Below are positions 6,705 through 15,340 of a DNA stretch of 15,725 bases, piece by piece. Location: the NCBI GenBank assembly GCA_946490455.1, contig CAMLXE010000010.1, positions 1 to 15,725 on the forward strand. Direction: 5' to 3'. The notes beneath the pieces are model-generated. The model made no database searches and was not told the origin of the DNA. It saw only the letters and a list, made by a program, of their open reading frames with translations. Position 1 is the first letter of the stretch. Every line of letters starts with the position of its first letter. The translations under genes and the position numbers were made by a program. Source of the DNA: an uncultured Desulfovibrio sp. (lineage in GTDB: Bacteria > Desulfobacterota > Desulfovibrionia > Desulfovibrionales > Desulfovibrionaceae).

Positions 6705-7352
6705 TCAACGCGTTTCCCAGAATGCAGGCCACAGACGCAACAGTTCACGCAGGGCCTTCCCTCGATGGCTTCGAGCCATTTTTTCTTCCGGGGTCAATTC
6801 AGCCGCCGTACGCCCGATCTCAGGATCAAAAAACAGAGGATCATAACCAAAGCCATTTTTACCACGAGGCGCATAGCCGATACGCCCCTCCCACTGGCCT
6901 GACGTCACCAGTGTTTTCCCTTCCGGAGTACAGACGGCAATAACAGACCGGAAACGAGCGGAACGCTTTCCAAGTGGCACGGAAGACAAGGCAGCAAGCA
7001 GCTTCAGATTATTGCGCATATCTTTGGTACCACCCGGCAGATCAGGCATATCATCACTGTAACGGGCTGAATGGACACCAGGAGCTCCATCCAGTGCATC
7101 CACCTCAAGGCCGGAATCATCCGCAATGGCTGTCAGCCCTGTCAGCCGGGCAACCGTCGTTGCCTTGAGCAGGGCATTCTCTTCAAAGGTAGTCCCCGTC
7201 TCCTCCACTTCAGGCAGTTCGGGAAAGGCATGCAGGCCAACGACACGCAGTCCGAAAACCCGAAGCGGCTCTTCAAGTTCACGAACCTTTCCCTGATTTC
7301 TGGTTGCAAGAACTACCGTATCCGCGGAAGTAAAGGATGCTTGCGTGTTCAT
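6705..7352 (-). CDS. rdgB: Non-canonical purine NTP pyrophosphatase (RdgB/HAM1 family)
   Basis: This 215-residue house-cleaning enzyme hydrolyses ITP, dITP and XTP to the monophosphates and keeps deaminated purines out of nucleic acids. Family motifs are ATRNQGKVRE near the N-terminus (16-25), ADDSGLEVDALDGAPGVHSARY (78-99, with Asp79 as the likely catalytic acid), GYAPRGKNGFGYDPLF (159-174) and SHRGKAL (195-201). A GTG six codons upstream is also in frame. The ATG at 7352 is preferred because an AAGGAG site sits eight bases before it. The gene is divergent from rimO with a 124-base shared upstream region. It may be co-transcribed with the HD-domain gene further down the minus strand, although 256 bases separate them. 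Confidence 0.95.
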   Translation of the reverse strand: MNTQASFTSADTVVLATRNQGKVRELEEPLRVFGLRVVGLHAFPELPEVEETGTTFEENALLKATTVARLTGLTAIADDSGLEVDALDGAPGVHSARYSDDMPDLPGGTKDMRNNLKLLAALSSVPLGKRSARFRSVIAVCTPEGKTLVTSGQWEGRIGYAPRGKNGFGYDPLFFDPEIGRTAAELTPEEKMARSHRGKALRELLRLWPAFWETR

Positions 7353-7476
7353 AGATGCCACTCCTTGCACATTACGGCTATATTGCGTACCACGAGCACA
7401 GGGTCATGGCACTCGGTCCCGTTGTGCAGCCAAATACCCCTTTTCGTCAATAATGCTCTTCCATGAGGTCTCCCCC

Positions 7477-8778
7477 ATGTCACAGTCTCTGCGCTGCTGT
7501 TCCATCAGTCTCGGCTGTCCCAAAAACCGGGTTGATAGTGAACGTCTTCTCGGTTCTCTTGGTATAAACGTTCTCCCCGTTGATGATGTTGCTCAGGCGG
7601 ATCTTGTCTTTATCAACACCTGTGCCTTTATCCAGCCGGCCATAGAGGAATCTCTCAAAGACATTACACAGTCCGCTGCCGACATTGAAGACAGTTCAAA
7701 ACGTCCGCTTCTGGTCGTTGCAGGATGCCTTGTCGGCCGCTACCACAAGGACATCCTGGCTCCAGAGCTGCCCGAAGTGGATCTATGGCTGGACAACAAT
7801 GAACTCGAATCGTGGCCGGAGCAGCTGGCAAGCCGCCTTGGACTTCCTACGCCACCACCTGCCGGGCGACTGCTCAGTACCGGTCCATCCTATGCGTGGC
7901 TCAAGATCAGTGACGGATGCCGCCATGCCTGCTCTTTCTGCACCATTCCACAGATTCGTGGAGGTCTCCACTCCCACCCCAAGGGCATGCTTGTTCAGGA
8001 AGCCAAAAATCTGCTTGAACAGGGGGTGAAGGAACTGATTCTCGTTGCGCAGGATCTCACGGTCTGGGGAGAGGATATTGGTGAAAAACATGGACTGCGT
8101 ACGCTGCTGGATGGACTTCTTCCCCTCTCCGGCCTTGAACGCCTGCGCCTGCTCTATCTCTACCCGGCGGGAGTCACCAGAGAACTGCTTCGGTATCTCA
8201 AGGAGGCAGGTTCTCCCTTTGTCCCCTATTTTGATGTCCCGATTCAGCATGCTCATCCCGATGTGCTTTCACGCATGGGAAGACCCTTTGCCCGGAATCC
8301 GCAGGAAGTGATCGACCGTATCCGTGATATCTTTCCGGAGGCAGCGCTGCGAACAAGCCTCATTGTAGGTTTCCCCGGAGAAACAGAAGAACAGTATGCA
8401 GAGCTGACCCGTTTTGTAGAAAAAGTACGCTTTCAGCATCTTGGTATTTTCGACTACCAGCCAGAAGAGGGGACTCCCGCGGCAGCCATGCCAGATCAGA
8501 TTGACGAGCGCACAAAGACCTGGCGACGCGACGCGCTTATGGAAATTCAGGCTGAAATCAGCGCCGAATGGCTATCGCGCTTTGAGGGCGAGCGACTCTC
8601 CATTCTTGTTGATGCGCCACATCCCGAATGGCCTGGCCTGCATACGGGAAGAGCCTGGTTCCAGGCTCCGGAAATCGATGGGATAACCTATATCAGCGGG
8701 CCGGGAGTAGAACCGGGAGCAATGCTGGAAGCCGATATTGTGGAATGCCGTGACTATGATCTCGTAGCTCTGAGCTGA
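7477..8778 (+). CDS. rimO: Ribosomal protein S12 methylthiotransferase RimO
   Basis: This 433-residue radical-SAM methylthiotransferase adds a methylthio group to a conserved aspartate of ribosomal protein S12. The N-terminal UPF0004 domain carries the auxiliary cluster cysteines: Cys14 in SLGCPKNRVDSE, Cys49 in NTCAFI and Cys83 in AGCLVGRY. The radical-SAM motif is DGCRHACSFCTIP, with Cys148, Cys152 and Cys155. A C-terminal TRAM-like domain occupies about 370-433. The SLGCPKN(R)VDSE signature separates RimO from the tRNA enzyme MiaB. Translation from the ATG at 7477 is supported by a GAGG site eight bases upstream. The frame is open for 44 more codons to 7345, but that part overlaps the rdgB start and is not family-like. 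The gene stands alone and ends in its own terminator. Confidence 0.96.
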   Translation: MSQSLRCCSISLGCPKNRVDSERLLGSLGINVLPVDDVAQADLVFINTCAFIQPAIEESLKDITQSAADIEDSSKRPLLVVAGCLVGRYHKDILAPELPEVDLWLDNNELESWPEQLASRLGLPTPPPAGRLLSTGPSYAWLKISDGCRHACSFCTIPQIRGGLHSHPKGMLVQEAKNLLEQGVKELILVAQDLTVWGEDIGEKHGLRTLLDGLLPLSGLERLRLLYLYPAGVTRELLRYLKEAGSPFVPYFDVPIQHAHPDVLSRMGRPFARNPQEVIDRIRDIFPEAALRTSLIVGFPGETEEQYAELTRFVEKVRFQHLGIFDYQPEEGTPAAAMPDQIDERTKTWRRDALMEIQAEISAEWLSRFEGERLSILVDAPHPEWPGLHTGRAWFQAPEIDGITYISGPGVEPGAMLEADIVECRDYDLVALS

Positions 8779-8788
8779 ATTCCATTCA

Positions 8789-8829
8789 GGGCGGCAGGCG
8801 TGTCTGAAGCACCTGCCGCCCTTCTTTCT
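8789..8829 (+). terminator. Intrinsic terminator after rimO
   Basis: GGGCGGCAGG (8789-8798) pairs perfectly with CCTGCCGCCC (8812-8821), with a 13-base loop and a TTCTTTCT tail. It begins ten bases after the rimO stop. There is no matching A run upstream, so it should work mainly for rimO and less well for the convergent protease gene. Confidence 0.85.
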
Positions 8830-8839
8830 GAAATAAAAA

Positions 8840-10321
8840 CTATTTCCACATGGAACGGCGTTCAGAGTAAACGCTTTCAAAGCGTTTGATCTCTTCCTTG
8901 TCCCGCGGTGTACGCATGACTGATTTGGCCTTATTCAGCCAATTTTCAGTCTTCTTTCTGTCATTTTGATACAGGGCACTGTAGGCCAGGTGCAGATAGG
9001 CCTTGAAGATCTCGCCATTCTCTCCCAAAGATCGACCATAGTAGTAATGAATCTCTGAGTCGTCAGGCAGAACCCGCAGCAAACTTTCATAGTACTGATG
9101 CGCTGTCCGACGATCGCCGTTTGCACTCAGCAGGCGTGCATAGAAAAACTGTGCCATGATGTCACCAGGATCTCTCTGCAGAGCCTTCTGGAGCAGCTGC
9201 GCAGCCCGTGCATCTCCGATACTATAGTAAAACCGGCCTGCTTCTCTCATGATCAGAGCATCCTGTGGCGCACAGGCCAGCGCCTTACCAAAGGCGGCCT
9301 CCGCTTCGCGCACCTGATTACGCCTTTCGGCCAGAATCCCCTGTCCCATGAGCGCAAGACTGTCTTTCCCGTTTTTGGCCAATGCATTTGCGAATGCTCG
9401 GGCCGCGACCTCGGGTTCACCATACCGAGCCAGAATCAGTGTGCGTACACGATTGAACCGCGCATCATCGTCCTTCCGATTGCGAACGGAAGCAGGCAAT
9501 CCCTGAATACGGGCGTTGATCTCGTTGATACGCCCCCCCACATCGGGGTGAGTGGAAAGATATTCCGGAATATCAATCCCGGAGGCCCACTGCTTGCGGC
9601 GAATCTTTTCAAAGGCGCCCATCATGCCCTGAGGACGATAGCCTGCCTGCACAAGGTACTGTAACCCGATCTGGTCAGCTTCGGTTTCGTCCACGCGGCT
9701 GTAGTTCAGCATGGCAGCCTGCCCGGCAGCCATACTGCCTGCCATCAGGGCGCCACTACCGGAACCACCGCCCAGAAAGACACTGGCCAGAGCCCCAAGG
9801 AGGCTGGCAACAGTGACAGTCTGTGCTCTTTCCATACGCGTTGCGATATGCCGTTGCGTGACATGGGCCAGTTCGTGCGCCAATACCCCAGCCAGCTCCG
9901 ATTCATGTTCGAGCTGCATGATCAAACCGGTATGAACGAAAACGGAACCGCCAGGAACGGCAAAGGCATTCATGGAATTGTGCAGAAGCACGTTGGCGCG
10001 AAAAGAGAACGGCTGGGGAGGAACCTTGTTGGCCAGTCGGTCCACAACAGACTGGACATACCGTTTGACCTCCGGATCCTCAATCAGCGGCATCCGTGAC
10101 CGGACCATTACGTCAAACTTGCGTCCAAGCTCCAGCTCATCCCGAACGCCAAAGCTGCCAAACAAGGCAGCCTGCACCGGAACAGCAGACTGAAACAGAA
10201 AGACCAGACTCAGGAACCAGACAAGCGCATGACGAAAGACAATGCGGGCCAGCGCAAGGGGGGAAGGCCGAAGGGCACAACCTTCGGCCATAACAGGAGT
10301 TTTTTTCAGATAATATCCCAT
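8840..10321 (-). CDS. Periplasmic M48 metalloprotease with TPR repeats (BepA/YfgC-like)
   Basis: This 493-residue zinc protease has a signal sequence with a long N-region, a hydrophobic stretch at about 33-46 and a likely cleavage after AVPVQA near residue 51. The catalytic motif HELAH is at 149-153 (His149, Glu150, His153), and the third zinc ligand is probably Glu214 in DETEADQIG. A Gly/Ala-rich hydrophobic segment (about 170-205) separates them. The C-terminal half (about 300-470) is built of TPR-like helical pairs. The architecture and length match BepA, which acts on outer membrane protein assembly and degrades stalled LptD; that role is inferred here. The ATG overlaps the end of cysS by 16 bases and has an AAGG site six bases upstream, which suggests translational coupling. 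An alternative ATG at 10291 would shorten the N-region but has no ribosome site. Confidence 0.9.
   Translation of the reverse strand: MGYYLKKTPVMAEGCALRPSPLALARIVFRHALVWFLSLVFLFQSAVPVQAALFGSFGVRDELELGRKFDVMVRSRMPLIEDPEVKRYVQSVVDRLANKVPPQPFSFRANVLLHNSMNAFAVPGGSVFVHTGLIMQLEHESELAGVLAHELAHVTQRHIATRMERAQTVTVASLLGALASVFLGGGSGSGALMAGSMAAGQAAMLNYSRVDETEADQIGLQYLVQAGYRPQGMMGAFEKIRRKQWASGIDIPEYLSTHPDVGGRINEINARIQGLPASVRNRKDDDARFNRVRTLILARYGEPEVAARAFANALAKNGKDSLALMGQGILAERRNQVREAEAAFGKALACAPQDALIMREAGRFYYSIGDARAAQLLQKALQRDPGDIMAQFFYARLLSANGDRRTAHQYYESLLRVLPDDSEIHYYYGRSLGENGEIFKAYLHLAYSALYQNDRKKTENWLNKAKSVMRTPRDKEEIKRFESVYSERRSMWK
10266..10289 (-). other. Perfect hairpin inside the first codons of the M48 protease gene
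   Basis: GGCCGAAGG (10266-10274) and CCTTCGGCC (10281-10289) are exact complements with a 6-base loop. In minus-strand mRNA the hairpin covers codons 11-18 of the protease gene and begins 30 bases after its ATG. Nine GC-rich pairs this close to a start could slow early elongation or mask the alternative ATG at 10291. It could also be chance from GC-rich codons. Confidence 0.4.
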
Positions 10322-11766
10322 ACTGGGCCTTCCGGAGTATCCCGGACTTCCACGCCAAGCGTACTCAGTTCATCACGTACCGCATCAGAACGAGCAAAGT
10401 CCTTGGCAGCTCTGGCTTCCTGCCGCTCGGCAAGAAGAGCCTTCACCCGGTCCATATCCAGACCTCGACGCAGAGCCCGCTTGTCACGCAGGGCATCGAG
10501 GAAGGCAGTCGGCTTCTGCGCAAATAACCCCAATAGGGTATCCCAACGGGTCACGGCTTCCCGGAAACGCAGCAAAACAGCCCGTCCCCCTTCGTTGGCC
10601 CGCAGTTTCTTGTCTTCAAGAACACGCCCGGCAAGACGGACCATTGTAAAAATATGTCCCAATGCTGCCGCCGTATTGCAATCATCTTCCAGAGCTTCCA
10701 TGAAGGCCGTATCCTGCTGTTCCAGCTCTGACAGCAAATCCTCCGGGGCCGTTCCCGGTTTCCATTTTTCACGCGCCAGAGCGGCATCAACCTCACGCAG
10801 ACATTCATAGACACGCTTCTGGCTTCGCTCGTGCTCTTCCATGCTGTCCAATGAAAAGTCTATGGGACTGCGATAATGCTTGCCGGCAAGGAAAAATCGC
10901 AAAGTTTCAGGAAGATAGCTTTCAAGAATATCCCGTATCGTCTTAAAGTTCCCAAGCGATTTGGACATCTTTTCCGAATCGACCTGAACGAAACCATTGT
11001 GCATCCAGATTTTGGCCAGAGGCTTGTTGAGAGCCGCTTCGGTCTGGGCAATTTCATTTTCGTGATGCGGGAATATAAGATCCAGTCCTCCGCCATGAAT
11101 ATCCAGAGGCAGAGGCAGATGCTTCTCGCTCATGGCCGAACATTCAATATGCCAGCCCGGACGCCCCCGTCCCCATGGGCTATCCCACGAAGGTTCTCCC
11201 GGCTTTGCACTCTTCCACAAGGCGAAATCCAGCGGATCTTCCTTCTCTTCTCCTGGTACTACGCGAGCACCGGAACGCAGATCATCGGGACTGCGACCGG
11301 AAAGCTTCCCGTAGTCGGGGAAGGAACGAACCCGAAAATATACGTCTCCAGAAGGTGTGGCATAGGCATGCCCACCGGCGATAAGCCGTTCACACAGTGC
11401 AATCATCTCCGCAATATGTTCCGTGGCTCGCGGTTCGATATCTGCCCGCAAAACACCAAGAATATCCATATCTTCGTGATAGGCAGCTATATAGGTCTCA
11501 GCAATGGCCTCACTGGAGGTTCCTTCATCATGAGCCCGCTTGATGATCTTATCGTCCACATCGGTAAAATTCCGGACAAAGGTGACATCATATCCCTTAT
11601 ACCGAAGCAGACGAATCAATACATCAAAAGCCACAGCAGATCGGGCATGCCCGATGTGGGAGAGCGCATAGGCGGTAATCCCGCAGGCATACACCCCCAC
11701 CTTGCCATTGGGATGAACGGGAACAAAAGGTTCCTTCTTTCGGGTCATGGTATTATAAAACTGCAT
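10306..11766 (-). CDS. cysS: Cysteine--tRNA ligase
   Basis: This 486-residue class I synthetase charges tRNA-Cys. The N-terminal start MQFYNTMTRKKEPF is typical. Zinc ligands are Cys28 (YACG), Cys209 (WHIECSAMS), His234 and Glu238 (HHENEIA). The HIGH signature reads HIGH at 37-40, and the KMSKS loop is exact at 266-270 (SEKMSKSLGNF). The C-terminal helical and anticodon-binding regions are complete, giving a normal family length. CAGGAG precedes the ATG by seven bases. It lies 183 bases after rpiB on the same strand, and the protease gene begins inside its last codons. No T-box features were seen upstream. Confidence 0.97.
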   Translation of the reverse strand: MQFYNTMTRKKEPFVPVHPNGKVGVYACGITAYALSHIGHARSAVAFDVLIRLLRYKGYDVTFVRNFTDVDDKIIKRAHDEGTSSEAIAETYIAAYHEDMDILGVLRADIEPRATEHIAEMIALCERLIAGGHAYATPSGDVYFRVRSFPDYGKLSGRSPDDLRSGARVVPGEEKEDPLDFALWKSAKPGEPSWDSPWGRGRPGWHIECSAMSEKHLPLPLDIHGGGLDLIFPHHENEIAQTEAALNKPLAKIWMHNGFVQVDSEKMSKSLGNFKTIRDILESYLPETLRFFLAGKHYRSPIDFSLDSMEEHERSQKRVYECLREVDAALAREKWKPGTAPEDLLSELEQQDTAFMEALEDDCNTAAALGHIFTMVRLAGRVLEDKKLRANEGGRAVLLRFREAVTRWDTLLGLFAQKPTAFLDALRDKRALRRGLDMDRVKALLAERQEARAAKDFARSDAVRDELSTLGVEVRDTPEGPVWDII

Positions 11767-11949
11767 GAATGCTCCTGAAACATTACTCTCTTGATATGTG
11801 GGAGATACGCATCGTAAACACCGGGAAAACGATATGCGAAGTCATGAAGGAGAACGGCACGATTTCCCGCCCTTCTGGCTTTCTCTTCTTCTCCAGAAAA
11901 AGAAAATCCTTTTCTTTCCCGCAAGTTCAAAGGCTACGGGAAAAGAATC

Positions 11950-12411
11950 TTAGCCTTCAATCTGATTGATCCGACGCAGATGGCGTCCACCCTCAAACGG
12001 GGTCGCAAGGAAGATGTCGGCCATATCCAGAGCCACACCCGGCCCGGTAACCCTTTCCCCAATACACAGTACGTTGGCATTATTATGCATTCTTGTCGCA
12101 CGAGCCTGGAATTCCCCACAGCACAATGCAGCCCGAATTCCGGGGATGTGATTGGCAGTCATGCTCATTCCAATCCCCGTACCGCAGATGAGAATACCAT
12201 AGGAAGCCGGGTTATCTCCGGGAGTGGCCTTGTCACCGGCGTCTGCGACTACCTGAGTGCAAACCTTCTTTGCATAAACGGGGTAATCGCAGCTTTCGGG
12301 AGAAGAGGGACCCAGATCATGGACCGTGTGTCCCTTTTCCGTAAGATGCCGTACCAAAGAAGCCTTGAGTTCCAGTCCCGCGTGATCAGAAGCAATATAG
12401 ACAGTAGCCAT
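11950..12411 (-). CDS. rpiB: Ribose-5-phosphate isomerase B
   Basis: This 153-residue enzyme interconverts ribose 5-phosphate and ribulose 5-phosphate in the pentose phosphate pathway. Family motifs are IASDHAG (6-12), DYPVYA (42-47), the phosphate loop ICGTGIGMSMTAN (75-87) with Cys76 as the likely catalytic cysteine, and TRMHNNANVL with His109. A stretch after CTQVV (about 55-70) is several residues longer than in short RpiB proteins. The ATG at 12411 is chosen over an upstream in-frame TTG because AGGA lies seven bases before it. It follows the unknown small gene by 32 bases, so it is likely co-transcribed with the envelope genes upstream. Confidence 0.94.
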   Translation of the reverse strand: MATVYIASDHAGLELKASLVRHLTEKGHTVHDLGPSSPESCDYPVYAKKVCTQVVADAGDKATPGDNPASYGILICGTGIGMSMTANHIPGIRAALCCGEFQARATRMHNNANVLCIGERVTGPGVALDMADIFLATPFEGGRHLRRINQIEG

Positions 12412-12443
12412 GTTTCTTTCCTGTAGGGTCAAAAGTTGAATTG

Positions 12444-12773
12444 TCAGTCCGCGAGTTCACGGGCAAACCGAACCCGCAACGCTTGATGGACCTTCTGAAA
12501 GGCTTCTGCTCTGGCAGACTCAAGCCGAGCCATATCTTCTGTCAGCAGCGAAAGATCTTTCATGAGGTTTTCATGTTCCGGGTCGGCGAGAGTCGCCATT
12601 CTGGCAAGTTTACCGGACAGGCGGGCATGTTCCTTTTTCATCAGTCTCAGACAAGAGGAGAAATGCCGATCAGGTCCCACAAGCCAGCGTAATTCTGTCC
12701 ACAGGACACAAAGCCCCATGATCACAATCCGACGTACGGCACAGAGCCTGTCGTACGAACATACAGTATGCAT
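12444..12773 (-). CDS. Small protein of unknown function, helical/coiled-coil C-terminus
   Basis: I do not recognise this 109-residue protein. The N-terminal third has a mildly hydrophobic segment (about 14-33, RIVIMGLCVLWTELRWLVG) that could be a weak membrane anchor. The rest (about 45-107) is highly charged and helical, with a regular pattern in LLTEDMARLESARAEAF that suggests a coiled coil. Support for it being real comes from position. A GGAG site lies seven bases before the ATG, the gene starts 18 bases after the LolB-like stop, and it ends 32 bases before rpiB, so it fills the only slot between them. A second in-frame ATG at 12719 (residue 19) has a poorer ribosome site. Confidence 0.7.
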   Translation of the reverse strand: MHTVCSYDRLCAVRRIVIMGLCVLWTELRWLVGPDRHFSSCLRLMKKEHARLSGKLARMATLADPEHENLMKDLSLLTEDMARLESARAEAFQKVHQALRVRFARELAD

Positions 12774-12791
12774 GACCGCTCCAGCGATAGA

Positions 12792-13628
12792 CTAACGCGT
12801 CCCGCTCAGTTTTTTTATGGGTTCAATATCGGTTCCCTGAGGGAGATCAAGAGCCAACTGCTCGGCAGTAAAGCCCGCCTCAGGCCGTTCCCGATCCTTT
12901 ACCAGCAAGATGGCCGTATAGCCATCAGGATGCTTCAGCCTTATCTTGTATGGCAGAGGGATTGCCTCATCGTCATATGTGATTTCCATGGTCCAGCCAT
13001 CCGCCTGTGCCCAGCGCACAGGCAGGCCATCTGCCCGCAAATCAAGTTCACCGGGATGGAGGCCCCCTCTCAGCAGAAAACGCAGATTGCCATCTTCCGT
13101 TCGGAAGGCGTCCTCTCCTTTCACGCTTCCAAAAATTTCATGGAAACGCCCATGCATCAACGCGGAGAAATCACGCAGCGAAAATGGTACCGGTTTGCCA
13201 AAATTAAGCTGAATACGCCCACTCCCTTCATGAATCAGAGCCTTTTCCTCACTGGGCACATAGACCACGAACAGGTCAGGAGCCTCCAGCAGCCGCGCCA
13301 CCAGCGAGTTGACCCCCGCCATGACATCAAGCCGAATGGGCAAGGAGCCATTACTCCAGAAAAGCAGAGAGACGCGACGGGTATCCCCTTCCTTACCATA
13401 CCGGAGACTGCCCCGTATCCTGTATGCCTCCTGCTTCGCCCCCTGACTCTGACTGTAGGAGTCAAATGAATCCCAGACAGCTGCGGCTTCGGAGTCCGGC
13501 ACCGAACTCTCCGGTCTGACGGAAATCTGCGGAGCACAGGCAACGAGCGTCAGGGATGCAAGCAGGACAAAACATCTCGCAACAGGTCCCATATGCTGTA
13601 ACAAACTGCAGGTAGCATCAAGAATCAT
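12792..13628 (-). CDS. LolB/DUF4292-like outer membrane lipoprotein
   Basis: This 278-residue lipoprotein has a hydrophobic signal (about 19-30) ending in the lipobox LVAC with the lipidated Cys31. The mature part contains a region like the open beta barrel of LolB, which receives lipoproteins at the outer membrane. It reads YRIRGSLRYG, then SLLFWSN, then RLDVMAGVNS, and later LFVVYVPSEEKALIHEG. Similarity to LolB is by fold-like pattern only and could equally be DUF4292. The start forms an ATGA overlap with the stop of the upstream TPR gene, pointing to translational coupling. An alternative ATG at 13592 would give a shorter signal peptide but has no ribosome site. The pairing of a TPR lipoprotein with a LolB-like protein suggests work in outer membrane assembly. 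Confidence 0.8.
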   Translation of the reverse strand: MILDATCSLLQHMGPVARCFVLLASLTLVACAPQISVRPESSVPDSEAAAVWDSFDSYSQSQGAKQEAYRIRGSLRYGKEGDTRRVSLLFWSNGSLPIRLDVMAGVNSLVARLLEAPDLFVVYVPSEEKALIHEGSGRIQLNFGKPVPFSLRDFSALMHGRFHEIFGSVKGEDAFRTEDGNLRFLLRGGLHPGELDLRADGLPVRWAQADGWTMEITYDDEAIPLPYKIRLKHPDGYTAILLVKDRERPEAGFTAEQLALDLPQGTDIEPIKKLSGTR

Positions 13629-15340
13629 AGTTTTTCCAGCTTGGCACGAACCTCATCCGGCTGAGGATGGTTCTGTTTCAGGGCACGTTCCCAACCCTTT
13701 CTGGCTTCTTCAGGACGGCCGCATGACGCTGCAATATCGCCATAATGATCCCAAATGGCGGCGTCATTTCCGTCCGGCAAGGTCACAGCCCGAGAAATGG
13801 TCTCCCATGCGGCATCAAACATTCCCTTGTGGAACTGAGCCCAGGCAAGAGAGTCAAGGATATAGCCATGATCGGGGGCAAGCCGGACCGCATTCTGCAA
13901 TAGGGTCAGCGCCCTATCCAGATCCTTTCCTCTTTCGGCCAGAGAATATCCCACATAATTCAACGCAGGAACAAAATCAGGATGGCTGGCAACAATCTGC
14001 TCCATAACCCGGAAGGCTTCTTCCTTTTTCCCCTGAGAATCAAGAATGCTGCCGCGCATATACAGAAACTTCTCATCATCAGGCCAGCGCTGAAGCGCCG
14101 CATCCGTTGCCTTCAGCGCCTCATTGAACAGATCATCTGTCAGAAAAAGATGAATTTCCATCAGACGAAAATCTCGGTCCTCGGGGAAAAGCTCCTGTCC
14201 GTGCAGGATCAGAGGAAGCGCTTCAGGACGCCGATCGGCATCGTGAAGCAGCTGAATTCGCAACCGCAACGCCCTGTCATAAAAACGGTTTCCCTCAGGA
14301 ATGGCAGCAAGCAGATCCAGTGTGGCCTGAATGTCCTTGTGGTATTCAAAGGCAATGGCCGCCAGATAGAAGTTCACCTCGTCAGGAACACCGGGACGTT
14401 CCTTAAGAGCCGTAAGCAGGCTCTCAGCCTCACGGAACAGCTTGGCATCAAGAAAGAGTGTTGCTGCCGTGAGCCGGAAACCAAAGGTATCCGGTCCGTT
14501 ACAGGCATACTCAAAGGCCTTCTCCCCCCGTCCCAACTGGATTTCGCCATCAACAAGCCGGATCCATATGTCTTCATTTTCAGGATCCTGCTCCAAAAGG
14601 CTGGCATAAATTTCTGAGGCCTTGGCATAGGCCTTTTCCTGTTCCAGCAGTCGGGCCAGTTCAAACCAGGCATCCAGGAATTCAGGGCTTTCCTTGACCG
14701 CAAGACGCAATTCACGAATGGCAACCCACGGCTTATTCAGGCCATGCAAGGCCTGAGCATGAACATACCGGACAAACGGCGTCCGCATCTTCTGCGGCAA
14801 GGAAGAAAAGATATGATCAGCTTCGGCAAAACGTCCGACCTTGACATAGAGGATAGCAAGTTCCTGCTGGATAAGACGAGAATCCGGATGATTTTGGCCA
14901 TATTCCTGCAGGATACGGATTGCCCGGTCATTGTTCCCCTCATTGATCCACGTTTCGGCCAGAAGCAGGTACAGGTTGAAATCATCAGGAATGCGCTGAA
15001 TGGCCTTTTCAAGCAGGTTTCGTGCTTCACCATTTTCCCTGTTCAGAATAAGCCATGCCGCGGCGTCAATGAAGGACTGAGGTCGAGAATCTACCGTCAG
15101 CAAGATGGAAGAAGCTTCAAGAACCCCTTCTCGATCATCATGCCGGATGGACTGATCCAGCAGCAGCGTTGCATAGGTCAGCTGTGCTTCCGGAGTCAGA
15201 TCCCACTGAACGGGTTCGGCCGGCATGCTTCGGGCGCAACCGGTAAGGACCTGTACCGTGAGAGCAGCGCAGAAAAGACTTTGCCAGAAACCACGCAGAA
15301 ATGTTCCCCGACAAGAGGTATCCAGAGGATCTCCCCTCAT
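13625..15340 (-). CDS. TPR-repeat lipoprotein
   Basis: From the chosen ATG this is a 571-residue protein. The signal segment FWQSLFCAALTVQVLTGC ends in an LTGC lipobox with Cys35. The rest is nearly all helical repeats of TPR type, recognisable by recurring A/G-x-A patterns (for example AWFELARLLEQEKAYAKASEI). The last repeats, NYVGYSLAERGKDLDRAL and LDSLAWAQFHKGMFDAAWE, are the strongest. It is probably a scaffold on the inner face of the outer membrane. The start is uncertain: ATGs at 15403 and 15340 and a TTG at 15472 are all in frame. The 15340 start is preferred because it gives a normal-length lipoprotein signal, although none has a strong ribosome site. The gene overlaps the LolB-like gene by four bases. 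Confidence 0.85.
   Translation of the reverse strand: MRGDPLDTSCRGTFLRGFWQSLFCAALTVQVLTGCARSMPAEPVQWDLTPEAQLTYATLLLDQSIRHDDREGVLEASSILLTVDSRPQSFIDAAAWLILNRENGEARNLLEKAIQRIPDDFNLYLLLAETWINEGNNDRAIRILQEYGQNHPDSRLIQQELAILYVKVGRFAEADHIFSSLPQKMRTPFVRYVHAQALHGLNKPWVAIRELRLAVKESPEFLDAWFELARLLEQEKAYAKASEIYASLLEQDPENEDIWIRLVDGEIQLGRGEKAFEYACNGPDTFGFRLTAATLFLDAKLFREAESLLTALKERPGVPDEVNFYLAAIAFEYHKDIQATLDLLAAIPEGNRFYDRALRLRIQLLHDADRRPEALPLILHGQELFPEDRDFRLMEIHLFLTDDLFNEALKATDAALQRWPDDEKFLYMRGSILDSQGKKEEAFRVMEQIVASHPDFVPALNYVGYSLAERGKDLDRALTLLQNAVRLAPDHGYILDSLAWAQFHKGMFDAAWETISRAVTLPDGNDAAIWDHYGDIAASCGRPEEARKGWERALKQNHPQPDEVRAKLEKL

Noticed and set aside
7345..7476. N-terminal extension of rimO by 44 codons
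   Set aside because: It overlaps the rdgB start and does not resemble RimO, and the ATG at 7477 has a good GAGG site and matches the family start.
10876..11778. 300-codon open frame antisense to cysS
   Set aside because: The minus strand encodes a complete cysteinyl-tRNA synthetase; the plus frame has no recognisable motif.
11767..11949. T-box riboswitch before cysS
   Set aside because: No T-box consensus, specifier loop or terminator/antiterminator pair could be found in the spacer.
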